Positions 51,753-59,038 of a stretch of DNA of 64,000 nucleotides are shown in pieces; position 1 is the stretch's first letter; every line of letters starts with the position of its first letter. Below the pieces are notes generated by a model. That model saw only the letters and a program-made list of their open reading frames with translations. It was not told where the DNA came from and searched no databases. The stretch spans positions 1 through 64,000 of the IMG/VR virus record IMGVR_UViG_3300022851_000011. One strand, 5' to 3'. The position numbers and the translations under genes were made by a program. This DNA comes from a virus.

Positions 51753-51970
51753 TTATGCCTATAAGTTACTCGACCTTTTGAAACGTCATATGGTGACACT
51801 TCGATTTTAACCTTATCGCCCAATACCAACTTGATTTTGAACTTGCGCATCTTTCCGCTAAGATATGCCAGAACTATGTGTTCCGAATTATCCACTTTGA
51901 TTTTAAACATACTTTGTGGTAAAACGTCAATGATTTCACCCTCTAATTCTAGCAATTCTTCTTTAGCCAA
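51749..51970 (-). CDS. infA: Translation initiation factor IF-1
   Basis: The 73-aa protein has the length and all signatures of bacterial IF-1: [54 protein letters not shown] and the C-terminal [17 protein letters not shown]-1 is an S1-type OB fold that sits in the ribosomal A site during initiation. A phage copy may favour initiation on phage messages. It follows a 54-aa gene by 2 nt and overlaps the next gene by 4 nt. Confidence 0.93.
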   Translation of the reverse strand: MAKEELLELEGEIIDVLPQSMFKIKVDNSEHIVLAYLSGKMRKFKIKLVLGDKVKIEVSPYDVSKGRVTYRHK

Positions 51971-51972
51971 TG

Positions 51973-52137
51973 TTAAGTTTTATCCTTTAATTCTTGATAA
52001 CGATGTGCCAAAAACTGTTTGACAATCTCTAAGTTTTTGTCGGCATCTGCTGCCCACGGTGTGTTAACGCTTGTTGCTGATACACGATGTAAAATACGCT
52101 CACAGCCTGTCATTTCGATATATTCTAAACTATCCAT
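51973..52137 (-). CDS. Small hypothetical protein (54 aa)
   Basis: A short ORF starting [20 protein letters not shown] with a GGAGAT ribosome site, ending [14 protein letters not shown]. It fills the gap between a terminator and infA and is probably the first gene of the infA operon. No family recognised. Confidence 0.6.
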   Translation of the reverse strand: MDSLEYIEMTGCERILHRVSATSVNTPWAADADKNLEIVKQFLAHRYQELKDKT

Positions 52138-52152
52138 TTTTCATCTCCGCAC

Positions 52153-52196
52153 AAAAAAAGAGGTCAACAGCATCTTTGAATGGGCTGTTGTACCTC
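52153..52196 (-). terminator. Intrinsic terminator upstream of the infA operon
   Basis: On the minus strand GAGGTACAACAGC pairs with GCTGTTGACCTC (one bulged A) around a 12-nt loop and is followed by TTTTTTT. It ends transcription from the two small genes at 52231-52595. Confidence 0.88.
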
Positions 52197-52230
52197 GCAA
52201 ATAGTAGTATTCTAGTCGATCATATTGTAT

Positions 52231-52440
52231 TTATCTTGCCTCGATTTTTTCTTTATTTTCACGGATTCCATTTGGTAACTGCAAGCGGCAGTCAAAATAA
52301 CTGACGGATATATCACGTTTCGCATTCATTTTCTGCATCATACGGTCACAATGCCCATATACAGAAAACTTACCAAGTGGTTTCAAGTCTACGACAGGAT
52401 TACCGGTTAAAACAGATATTAGCACAAGTGACCAAATCAT
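52231..52440 (-). CDS. Small exported protein (69 aa)
   Basis: The N-terminus MIWSLVLISVLTGNPVVDLK is hydrophobic and could be a signal or anchor; two cysteines (GHCDRMM, YFDCRLQ) might form a disulfide in the periplasm. It overlaps the upstream small gene by 4 nt (ATGA). No family recognised. Confidence 0.55.
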   Translation of the reverse strand: MIWSLVLISVLTGNPVVDLKPLGKFSVYGHCDRMMQKMNAKRDISVSYFDCRLQLPNGIRENKEKIEAR

Positions 52441-52595
52441 TTATTAGCTTCTGCTGCCTGACCGTTCATTTCAATAATACGGGCGGCTTCTTCACGCTTG
52501 GGGTTTTGGTTGACCAAAATAGAGTTGATTTCGGACATAAATGCTGCCATTTCGCTGGCGCTAATGTTGTCGCTGGTGTCCATATAAATCTGCAT
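52437..52595 (-). CDS. Small hypothetical protein (52 aa)
   Basis: A short ORF starting MQIYMDTSDNISASEMAAFM with a GGAAGAG ribosome site, ending ARIIEMNGQAAEANK. It begins a two-gene unit with 52231-52440. Similar short helical proteins occur in T4-like phages. Confidence 0.55.
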   Translation of the reverse strand: MQIYMDTSDNISASEMAAFMSEINSILVNQNPKREEAARIIEMNGQAAEANK

Positions 52596-52715
52596 TTTCT
52601 CTTCCTTTTCATTATGATGTAACTATACCCACAAATCAGTAGATTGTCAACCCATAAATATGTATTATATCAAATACTCGTAATAATAGTCAATATGTTT
52701 ATATAATCTTTTATA

Positions 52716-52746
52716 TTGAAATCACCACCTGTGCGCATGGTATAAT
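52716..52746 (+). promoter_or_regulatory. Host-type (sigma-70-like) promoter of the restriction island
   Basis: TTGAAA (52716-52721) and a perfect TATAAT (52741-52746) are separated by 19 nt. The gene at 52784 follows with an AGAAAGAG ribosome site. The island therefore seems to use host RNA polymerase early rather than the late apparatus. Confidence 0.6.
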
Positions 52747-52783
52747 AGTTTATAAATTCAATCACACAGAAAGAGACATTTTA

Positions 52784-53365
52784 ATGACTAAACAATTAAT
52801 AACAAAGAATTTTCTACCGCAATCCTTAATTTACAATGTGTTGGATAAAAAAGGTCCATGCGATCATCCATATTTTAATCAAGATGATTATAACAGTTGT
52901 ATAACAGAACACTATGGGGTATCTCATAGTAGATTCGAAAAAACGTATCATGTACCGTGTGTTTATATCGGTGGTTCTGGACACCTAATATATGGATTAT
53001 CTGAATCGAGTGGCGGTTTCCCAATTATAGATATACAAAATCCAATTAAATTCTCGTTCGAAGGAACCGCAAGTAAAGTTGGACAATCCAATGATATGGG
53101 TGCGATATATAGAGGAAGAAATCAATCAGGATCGTCTTGGGGCTTTGGCGCATTATTACACACACAAGACAGTCGAATGCTAGAAAAACTTGTGTCTATA
53201 GCAGCGAAAAATTATCACATCGGAAAAGACCTTGTTTCTGATAACCAACAAGAACTATATGCATTCACTGGCGCTCGGGCACCAATAGATTTTTTGGCGG
53301 TCGTGTTAGCAGACCCCGATGTGGCTAATTTAGTTACAGATGTTACGAAGTTCTATAAAAAATAA
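52784..53365 (+). CDS. Unknown protein of the restriction-modification island (193 aa)
   Basis: The protein begins MTKQLITKNFLPQSLIYNVL and has a beta-rich middle (VPCVYIGGSGHLIYGLSESS, IKFSFEGTASKVGQSNDMG). It does not look like a methylase, specificity subunit or C-protein. It is the first gene behind the host-type promoter and precedes the EcoRI-like nuclease. It could be part of the same defence unit. Confidence 0.6.
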   Translation: MTKQLITKNFLPQSLIYNVLDKKGPCDHPYFNQDDYNSCITEHYGVSHSRFEKTYHVPCVYIGGSGHLIYGLSESSGGFPIIDIQNPIKFSFEGTASKVGQSNDMGAIYRGRNQSGSSWGFGALLHTQDSRMLEKLVSIAAKNYHIGKDLVSDNQQELYAFTGARAPIDFLAVVLADPDVANLVTDVTKFYKK

Positions 53366-53502
53366 GATTTAGCCATTTCAAAGGCTGTCTCTGGGTCATA
53401 TCCATATTCAATAAATACAGAGATAATTAAATCTTCCATATCGCCGCCATCTTGTAGAAACTTTTCTACTTCTTTAAGATCAAGATCGATATCTTCTAAC
53501 AT
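53353..53502 (-). CDS. Small acidic protein (49 aa)
   Basis: A short minus-strand ORF, MLEDIDLDLKEVEKFLQDGG to ETAFEMAKSYFL, with an AGGAA site before the ATG. It is convergent with the 193-aa gene and overlaps its last 13 nt. The acidic helical nature would suit an inhibitor or DNA mimic, but that is speculation. Confidence 0.45.
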   Translation of the reverse strand: MLEDIDLDLKEVEKFLQDGGDMEDLIISVFIEYGYDPETAFEMAKSYFL

Positions 53503-53524
53503 TTACGAGGTTCCTATGTGCCTA

Positions 53525-53610
53525 ATTGTTAAATGAAGTGTAATCTATTAAATCAATGATGTCAATCATTGTTAAATGAAGTGTAATCTATTAAATCAAT
53601 AATGTCAATC
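53525..53610. repeat. Two tandem 43-bp repeats upstream of the nuclease gene
   Basis: The 43-bp unit starting ATTGTTAAATGAAGTGTAAT occurs at 53525-53567 and 53568-53610 with one mismatch. It ends 21 nt before the ATG at 53632 and so occupies the promoter/operator position of the restriction endonuclease. Confidence 0.9.
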
Positions 53611-53631
53611 ATTTTTGGAAAGGATAAATAA

Positions 53632-54180
53632 ATGACAAAAGTATTAAGCACTTACAATAAGGACTTCCGTGGCGGTATTCAAGCGGGAACTACAGCATAC
53701 GACACGGATTCTAAAAGACTGGACGAAATGTTAAAGAATACAAAGTCCATGACCATTGAAGGATATACATGCAAATCTTCAATCACTGGCAATGGCATCT
53801 TTGGCAAAGATGGATGCGTTGGTATGTCACCCGATGGCGGGATGTGGTTCGATAAGGATGACCAACTAGTATTGGTTGCCGAAGCAAAGAAACAAGGTCC
53901 AGTAGGAAATGCATGTGAGCGTTGGTTTAAAAATCGGGCGGTTGCACAGCATATAAATCCAGACGTTATGTATGTTACTTTTTGTAGCGGCACAGGTACT
54001 CTACCAAAGTCAACCATGTATCGCACATTCAACGTAGCGTTGGCTATTGACGAAGCTGTGTTTAAAGACACCCGTGTGTGGAATGAACTGTATACAAAAG
54101 GCAGTTCTTTCTTCGGTCACGAAGAAGGGTTCACACAAGAATACGTTAATAGTATTATCGAAAAGGCATTAAAACAGTGA
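53632..54180 (+). CDS. EcoRI-family restriction endonuclease-like protein
   Basis: The 182-aa protein has an EcoRI-like catalytic core: MSPDGGMWFDKDDQLVLVAE followed by AKKQG corresponds to EcoRI KPDGGIVEVKDD...VVLVAEAKHQG, giving the PD...ExK metal site (Asp and Glu-x-Lys). Next GNACERWFKNRAVAQHI aligns with EcoRI GNAIERSHKNISEIANF, and VMYVTFCSGTG with PYVLFLEGSNF. It is about 95 residues shorter than EcoRI, mostly at the N-terminus and in loops. AAAGGA precedes the ATG. Its stop overlaps the methylase start by 4 nt (ATGA), so both are coupled. Specificity cannot be inferred. Confidence 0.75.
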   Translation: MTKVLSTYNKDFRGGIQAGTTAYDTDSKRLDEMLKNTKSMTIEGYTCKSSITGNGIFGKDGCVGMSPDGGMWFDKDDQLVLVAEAKKQGPVGNACERWFKNRAVAQHINPDVMYVTFCSGTGTLPKSTMYRTFNVALAIDEAVFKDTRVWNELYTKGSSFFGHEEGFTQEYVNSIIEKALKQ

Positions 54181-55037
54181 AACCATTATACATATGGGCT
54201 GGCGGCAAGAACAAAATGCTCAAGCATTACCAGCCATTCTTTCCGAATGGTGTAAAAACATACTCCGAACCCTTCTTTGGTGGCGGAGCTATGTTTTTAC
54301 ACGTCATTAAACGCTATGATCCAAAAACTTGTTATATCAATGACATTAACCAATCATTGATAAACATTTACATTGCGATTAAGAATAACTACGGCGAGTT
54401 TACGAATACCATTAACGCATACGAAGCGAAATACCTTCCGTTATCCAAAGAAGATCGTAAAAAATACTACTATGATATTCGACAGGAACACGCATATGAT
54501 TATCAGAAGTGGTCAATGCCAGAAGAAGCGGCAACTTTGTATTTTCTTATGAAGACCGGGTTTAATGGTATATGGCAAATTAACAAAAACACCAATAATC
54601 GCTATGGCACACCGAGTGGGTTACTAACCCAAACAACTGCGGTATATGATAGAGAAGTTATGGAATGTTGGCACACACTATTATCTAATAAGAATATCGT
54701 GATCACGTGTGGGGATTGGTCTAATGTTCCAATATCTGATTTTACATTCTATGATCCACCATATCGTAATTCGTTCGCCGATTATAATGCGGCATTCGCC
54801 GATAGTGAAACCGAAAAACTCATTGGCGTTGTAGAGAATAATTATAACGTATGGTTGTGTAATCGGGATTCTGGCGACGGGTTCTTTGATAATAGGGCAG
54901 CTAGAGTTCATAGGTTCCCAGTCACATATACTGCCGGTCGTCGCAAGGTGGTCGAAGGCGGTCACGAAGCAAAGAAAGCTACTGAGATTCTTATGTACAA
55001 CTCAAAAGATGACAGGTTTTCATCATTGTTTGAATAA
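54177..55037 (+). CDS. dam: DNA N6-adenine methyltransferase (Dam-type, D12 class)
   Basis: The 286-aa protein has the Dam order: motif X YIWAGGKNKMLKH, motif I YSEPFFGGGAMFLHV, YINDINQSLINIY, FLMKTGFNGIWQINK and catalytic motif IV DPPY in FTFYDPPYRNS. Length is close to E. coli Dam (278 aa). As partner of the EcoRI-like nuclease it would protect phage DNA; GAATTC occurs several times in this window, so protection would matter if that is the target. Confidence 0.9.
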   Translation: MKPLYIWAGGKNKMLKHYQPFFPNGVKTYSEPFFGGGAMFLHVIKRYDPKTCYINDINQSLINIYIAIKNNYGEFTNTINAYEAKYLPLSKEDRKKYYYDIRQEHAYDYQKWSMPEEAATLYFLMKTGFNGIWQINKNTNNRYGTPSGLLTQTTAVYDREVMECWHTLLSNKNIVITCGDWSNVPISDFTFYDPPYRNSFADYNAAFADSETEKLIGVVENNYNVWLCNRDSGDGFFDNRAARVHRFPVTYTAGRRKVVEGGHEAKKATEILMYNSKDDRFSSLFE

Positions 55038-55041
55038 TAGC

Positions 55042-55069
55042 TTGACATATATACTAGGTATGGTAATAT
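55042..55069 (+). promoter_or_regulatory. Host-type (sigma-70-like) promoter
   Basis: TTGACA (55042-55047) and TAATAT (55064-55069) with a 16-nt spacer lie 27 nt before the gene at 55096, which has a consensus AAAGGAG ribosome site. Confidence 0.75.
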
Positions 55070-55095
55070 ACTAACTTAAACACAAAGGAGTTATT

Positions 55096-55299
55096 ATGTA
55101 TCACACAGAAGCAGAACTTGAGCCATATGCCATTGAAGCAATCAAAGCTAACAATGGGTACATCACTACTGACCGTTTGAAAGAATATATCAAATCGAAA
55201 GTTGATCTTCTTCCCGGCGATAATGAAACTATCGCTTCTCGTTCCAAAGCTACTAACGAGACAGAACTAAAATCAGAAGCAGAAGCAATGATGATTTAA
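55096..55299 (+). CDS. Small protein resembling an Mrr N-terminal winged helix
   Basis: The 67-aa protein (LEPYAIEAIKANNGYITTDR, LKEYIKSKVDLLPGDNET) has the helix-turn-helix-wing rhythm of Mrr_N-type DNA-binding domains, without a nuclease domain. It has its own host-type promoter and terminator, so it is probably expressed early. It might regulate the neighbouring restriction island; evidence is weak. Confidence 0.5.
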   Translation: MYHTEAELEPYAIEAIKANNGYITTDRLKEYIKSKVDLLPGDNETIASRSKATNETELKSEAEAMMI

Positions 55300-55324
55300 T
55301 ATAGTTTAAAGGATTAGATTAACG

Positions 55325-55353
55325 AAAACCCAGCTTTTATGCTGGGTTTTTTT
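55325..55353 (+). terminator. Intrinsic terminator, usable in both directions
   Basis: AAAACCCAGC and GCTGGGTTTTTTT form a 10-bp stem around TTTTAT. It follows the gene at 55096-55299, and the stop codon of the convergent nucleotidyltransferase gene (55337) lies within it. Confidence 0.92.
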
Positions 55354-56527
55354 GTTGGATTAACTGATCTTTACTCAACGTAAAGTCACTGTCTTCCCAA
55401 CGCTTACGCATTGCTGCCAACGCCGCACCCATTTCTTTGCCGGATGTCATACCAGTTGCCAACAGGTCTTTTCCAGTGACGGGAAATTCTGGTGCTTTCC
55501 AACGCTTCAATGAATTCGCCAATTTACTTTTGCCTTGGTAGTGCAATACTGCACGAATCTTGCTTGGTTGTGCCTTTGGTTTAGACATCAAACGCTTTGC
55601 ATTTTCTACTGTGATATTGATGTCACGGTTAGCAACAATGAATTCAATCATATCATTTTCGTTATTGCTAAACTTCCAACGCTTTCGTAGTGTCTTCAAT
55701 TGATTCATATCGTCAACCAACGATGCTGCCAGTAGGTTGTAATTGTTAGTGATTTGCTTTACACGAGTAAATTCATTCAAGTTATTCATCGGCAATCCGA
55801 TAGCATCTGCCACACCAGTATTATCCATCATCTTCAAGATTTCTTCGGCGTGATTACCTGACAGGATTTTAGTCAATTCCATCCATACACGCTCACCGGA
55901 GATACCAGTCAATCCTTCTGCCTTTTCGGCGACTTTGGACAATGTTTCTTTATCCCATTGCGGGGTAGGCATACGGCCTTGAAAACGGAAGAAGCGCAGG
56001 ATACGCAGGAAGTCTTCTTCCATACGCTGACCAGCATCGCCAACAAACTTAGCCTTACCAGCCTTCAAGTCTTCAACACCACCGAAGTAGTCAAACAGGT
56101 TACCATCCAAGTCCATTGACATAGCGTTGAACGTCAAGTCACGGCGTTCAGCATCAACTTTCCAATCTGTGGTAAACTCTACATCAGCGTGGCGACCATC
56201 AGTTTCTGAATCGATACGCAAGGTTGTGATTTCAATAGGCTCACCGTCCAATACAACGGTCAACGTGCCGTGTTCTAAGCCTGTAGGCACCCACGAGATA
56301 CCCGCACGGTCAAACACTTCAATCATTTGATCAGGGGTGGCGTCTGTCGCCATATCAATGTCTTTGGGGTCTTTACCTAATACCAAGTCACGGACTGCAC
56401 CGCCGACAATACGGATTTCAAAACCGCCTTTACGCATAACATCGTCAAGATGCGTTACTGCTGGTGTCAATAGATGCTGAAACTTTGACTGGCTCATTTT
56501 CGCCTCGGTGAATTCGTTTGCTCTCAT
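55337..56527 (-). CDS. cca: tRNA nucleotidyltransferase / poly(A) polymerase-like protein
   Basis: I choose the ATG at 56527 (MRANEFTEAKMSQS) since it gives the common leader; the open frame reaches 56665 only because of a 17-bp duplication. The catalytic head has IRIVGGAVRDLVLGKDPKDI and the DxD of DIDMATDATPDQM, then EITTLRIDSETDGRHADVEF, RRDLTFNAMSMDL and FLRILRFFRFQGR, the full class II CCA-adding enzyme/poly(A) polymerase set. The C-terminal half is helical. The leader suggests that it may be packaged in the virion. Confidence 0.85.
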   Translation of the reverse strand: MRANEFTEAKMSQSKFQHLLTPAVTHLDDVMRKGGFEIRIVGGAVRDLVLGKDPKDIDMATDATPDQMIEVFDRAGISWVPTGLEHGTLTVVLDGEPIEITTLRIDSETDGRHADVEFTTDWKVDAERRDLTFNAMSMDLDGNLFDYFGGVEDLKAGKAKFVGDAGQRMEEDFLRILRFFRFQGRMPTPQWDKETLSKVAEKAEGLTGISGERVWMELTKILSGNHAEEILKMMDNTGVADAIGLPMNNLNEFTRVKQITNNYNLLAASLVDDMNQLKTLRKRWKFSNNENDMIEFIVANRDINITVENAKRLMSKPKAQPSKIRAVLHYQGKSKLANSLKRWKAPEFPVTGKDLLATGMTSGKEMGAALAAMRKRWEDSDFTLSKDQLIQQKNPA

Positions 56528-56549
56528 AATGTGTTTGCTCTCATAATGT
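56516..56549. repeat. 17-bp tandem duplication at the cca start
   Basis: GTTTGCTCTCATAATGT (plus strand) is repeated at 56516-56532 and 56533-56549. It duplicates the start region ATGAGAGCAAAC on the minus strand: the first copy opens a frame that stops after six codons, the second is the real cca start. It also joins an upstream small frame from 56665 in frame with cca. Confidence 0.92.
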
Positions 56550-56670
56550 GATACTACCATACTGATCTTAACTGTCAAGGTATTTATATAAGTTTCGGGC
56601 AAACCATTATCAATAGCGAGTGATAGTTGGTCAAGTAAACGTTCGCATTCCTGTACAGGTTTCATAAGAA

Positions 56671-56678
56671 TATTTATA
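56671..56678 (-). promoter_or_regulatory. T4-type late promoter, leaderless spacing
   Basis: TATAAATA on the minus strand, TTCTT, then ATG at 56665 (MKPVQECERLLDQL). That short frame (46 codons before cca) has no ribosome site. Confidence 0.6.
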
Positions 56679-56688
56679 AAAACGGCGG

Positions 56689-57045
56689 TTAAAGTTTTTC
56701 TATAGACTTACGTAGATTCTCACCATCATCGGTGGTGCCACTCCACACAACATTGTCGGATGTGCTGCCATTAAGTGCCTTGACCATTTGTGATCCAATG
56801 CTCTTGCGACGGAACTCTGGCAATACCTCAATCATTTGAATCTGGGTTTCGCCCTGATAACTTACCCATTCGATGTAACCATAGATGCCCGGTCCTTCGA
56901 CTTGTTTTGCATCGAAGCCTCGTTGGTATTTTGTCGGGTCATATGCCCACAACACACCGTTTGTCTGTCCAGAGTGTGAATCTGTGACGCCACTATAGAA
57001 CTTCAAGGATGGAATCTCTTTTTGGTCAAACTCGAATATACGCAT
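56689..57045 (-). CDS. GNAT-type acetyltransferase-like protein
   Basis: The 118-aa protein has QIQMIEVLPEFRRKSIGSQM, the motif A strand plus R/K-x-x-G-x-G/S acetyl-CoA loop, followed by a helix. It starts MRIFEFDQKEIPS, a leader of the recurring type. It shares one base with the next upstream gene. Substrate unknown. Confidence 0.65.
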   Translation of the reverse strand: MRIFEFDQKEIPSLKFYSGVTDSHSGQTNGVLWAYDPTKYQRGFDAKQVEGPGIYGYIEWVSYQGETQIQMIEVLPEFRRKSIGSQMVKALNGSTSDNVVWSGTTDDGENLRKSIEKL

Positions 57046-57950
57046 TACATCACAAATATGCGGCCAATAGATTGGCTAAACATATTTTCTACATAATATT
57101 CAAGGTCACGTGATAATGTTTGAATCATTTGATTTGACATATCTTCATCATTGCGAAGATAAATCCCATCTGCGTCATTACCCCAAGCCTTCGTTAAAAT
57201 GATTTTCTGCGGAATCGGATTAAATGTTATTTTTCCAGTGATAATGTATTGTGCAATGACTTCATTCAAAAACTCGAAATCAGCACGAAGTTTTTTATTT
57301 CTTGCCGAACGAAAGGTGCCAATCTCTTCAAAAAACTTTTTACGTATCTTTTCATATCTTACCGTCGATGTTCTGTCATTTCCATATTTATCAGTAGATG
57401 GCGGCGTATACCCATAACTTGTCTTTAAAATATCGGCAACGGTATCGTTAATGGAACGCTCGGCTTCACTATATTCATTGATGTCCCTACCACCTTGCCA
57501 TTTGCCACGTGCCATTGCGTGTGCAAGACGATGTGCCATAATCCAAGGCGTCATAGGAACCTTCTCGGCACCCTTGTTGTTTGTGTATAAAATAGTAATA
57601 CCGTCTTCGTGTTGTGGAATGTGTGGGGCAATGGCTGGCATTTGTGTCTCAAGCCATTCACGAGTTACTACGCCGACCTCTGTGTGATCCCTTGCTTCTT
57701 TGCTATTAACCACATAAACATATACATCTTCGCCAATCTTTTCCCACTTTTTCTTTAACTGCTGAACTGCTTTTGGATTCGTTGTAAGAACACGATCACG
57801 TTTATCAGTGAAACTTGATGACCGCTTTGCAAATGCTTCTGGGTCTTTACTGATAGCCGTTGGGTCACCCCGCTGACTGGATGGTTCATCGCTTATTGTC
57901 TGATAGTCACTAATAGGTGCTTCGCCGACAGCTATTTCTGATATGCGCAT
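57045..57950 (-). CDS. Putative ejected or virion protein (301 aa)
   Basis: Starts MRISEIAVGEAPISDYQTI. The segment VPMTPWIMAHRLAHAMARG is shared with proteins of T4-like and jumbo myoviruses and looks like a helix with HRxxH, but a complete zinc site is not evident. A late promoter (57972-57979) and GAGG ribosome site precede it. Function unknown. Confidence 0.6.
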   Translation of the reverse strand: MRISEIAVGEAPISDYQTISDEPSSQRGDPTAISKDPEAFAKRSSSFTDKRDRVLTTNPKAVQQLKKKWEKIGEDVYVYVVNSKEARDHTEVGVVTREWLETQMPAIAPHIPQHEDGITILYTNNKGAEKVPMTPWIMAHRLAHAMARGKWQGGRDINEYSEAERSINDTVADILKTSYGYTPPSTDKYGNDRTSTVRYEKIRKKFFEEIGTFRSARNKKLRADFEFLNEVIAQYIITGKITFNPIPQKIILTKAWGNDADGIYLRNDEDMSNQMIQTLSRDLEYYVENMFSQSIGRIFVM

Positions 57951-57971
57951 TCTAAATCCTCACTGATATGT

Positions 57972-57979
57972 TATTTATA
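57972..57979 (-). promoter_or_regulatory. T4-type late promoter directly behind a terminator
   Basis: TATAAATA on the minus strand starts 2 nt after the T-run of the terminator at 57981-58013 and drives the gene at 57045-57950. Confidence 0.65.
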
Positions 57980-57980
57980 C

Positions 57981-58013
57981 AAAAAGGACGGCACCCGTAG
58001 GAACCGCCCTTTT
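57981..58013 (-). terminator. Intrinsic terminator after the LPP20-like lipoprotein gene
   Basis: On the minus strand AAAAGGGCGGTTCC pairs with GGTGCCGTCCTTTT around TACG (one bulge/mismatch), followed by T residues. Confidence 0.8.
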
Positions 58014-58031
58014 CTAATATATCAATGTTCG

Positions 58032-58628
58032 TTATTGTGCTACTTGTTTTTCAAGCTCTTTATACAAAGAAGCTTTACGCTTATCACGTTCAGCAAGCTG
58101 TTGCTGTTGAATAACACGTTTCAATACTTTATTGATTTCTTCGTCACCGTATTCCAATAGGATATATGTTTGATACACCCCACCCGATTTAGCTACGATT
58201 TCTTTGTTGGCAATACGATAACCGTATACCGCAGTGTTACGAACAACGTTTTTGGTCGCCCGTTCCATTTCTTCAAAGACCGTTGGATCATCGCTGGACC
58301 CAATCTCGGTGGCAAACTCACGAATAACTTCGCTCAACTCACCAGCCATGCGGTCTGCAAGCTGACGTTTTGCCGATAGGGTTGCTTTGGTAAGGGACAT
58401 ATCCAGACTTTTGGATGCACCCGAACCCACTGTATATACAGCGATATTGCTCTGTGGTGGATCAATAAACCAGTCTGGAATATTGTCTACCTGTTCTTGA
58501 ATGGCTTCTTGTTTCGCTTCTTGTGCGTCAAGATAGGCTTGATAACGGGCTTCTGGCGAACCGGGGTCTGCCGCACATCCAGCCAAGAACATTACACCGG
58601 CAACTGCCGATAGAAGTTTAGTATTCAT
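58032..58628 (-). CDS. LPP20-like outer membrane lipoprotein
   Basis: MNTKLLSAVAGVMFLAGCAA is a lipoprotein signal with lipobox LAGC. The domain PDWFIDPPQSNIAVYTVGSG then MSLTKATLSAKRQLADRMAG is typical of LPP20-family bacterial lipoproteins. The C-terminus is a coiled coil (VIQQQQLAERDKRKASLYKEL). It has its own perfect host-type promoter, so it is likely made early, perhaps altering the host surface (superinfection exclusion is a guess). Confidence 0.75.
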   Translation of the reverse strand: MNTKLLSAVAGVMFLAGCAADPGSPEARYQAYLDAQEAKQEAIQEQVDNIPDWFIDPPQSNIAVYTVGSGASKSLDMSLTKATLSAKRQLADRMAGELSEVIREFATEIGSSDDPTVFEEMERATKNVVRNTAVYGYRIANKEIVAKSGGVYQTYILLEYGDEEINKVLKRVIQQQQLAERDKRKASLYKELEKQVAQ

Positions 58629-58666
58629 AGTGATATCCTCTTTATTGTTAAAGTTTAACTGTAATC

Positions 58667-58696
58667 ATTATACACACATTGGTATCGTTATGTCAA
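58667..58696 (-). promoter_or_regulatory. Consensus host-type (sigma-70-like) promoter
   Basis: On the minus strand TTGACA and TATAAT are both perfect with an 18-nt spacer, 38 nt before the lipoprotein ATG, which has an AGAGGA ribosome site. Confidence 0.88.
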
Positions 58697-58701
58697 GTCT
58701 T

Positions 58702-59016
58702 TTATTCACTTAGTTCATAAATAAATTTTAACTTGTCATATGCATTTTTGTATTTCGGATCGTCTTTTAGATAAAAATACAGTTTCAATAACATATCAAG
58801 TTCAGCAGGATCACAAGTTTCTGATGGTAATACACCGCATTCGCCAGTATATCGATTCTTCTCAATACATACCCGTCGCCCTTCCCAAGCATCATCACCA
58901 AAGCCATGCCGTATAGAAATAATAACGTCAGAATGCATCATTGTATCTATAACTGATTTACCTTTGCCAGTGCCGCCAGAAATGACGTTCATTGCACCTG
59001 ATTTGATTCCGTTCAT
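58702..59016 (-). CDS. Small protein of a tandem paralogue pair (104 aa)
   Basis: The protein ends LYFYLKDDPKYKNAYDKLKF, matching the end of the preceding gene. The middle (SDVIISIRHGFGDDAWEGRRVCIEKNRYTGECGVLPSETCDPAELD) parallels that gene too. GGTGKGKS near the start mimics a Walker A loop but the protein is too short for an NTPase. It overlaps the restored end of its paralogue by an ATGA. Confidence 0.55.
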   Translation of the reverse strand: MNGIKSGAMNVISGGTGKGKSVIDTMMHSDVIISIRHGFGDDAWEGRRVCIEKNRYTGECGVLPSETCDPAELDMLLKLYFYLKDDPKYKNAYDKLKFIYELSE

Positions 59017-59038
59017 TCACTTAACTCATACATGAACT

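Noticed and set aside
58702-59016. Small NTPase because of GGTGKGKS
   Set aside because: The protein is 104 aa without Walker B, and its paralogue lacks this loop; the match is probably chance.
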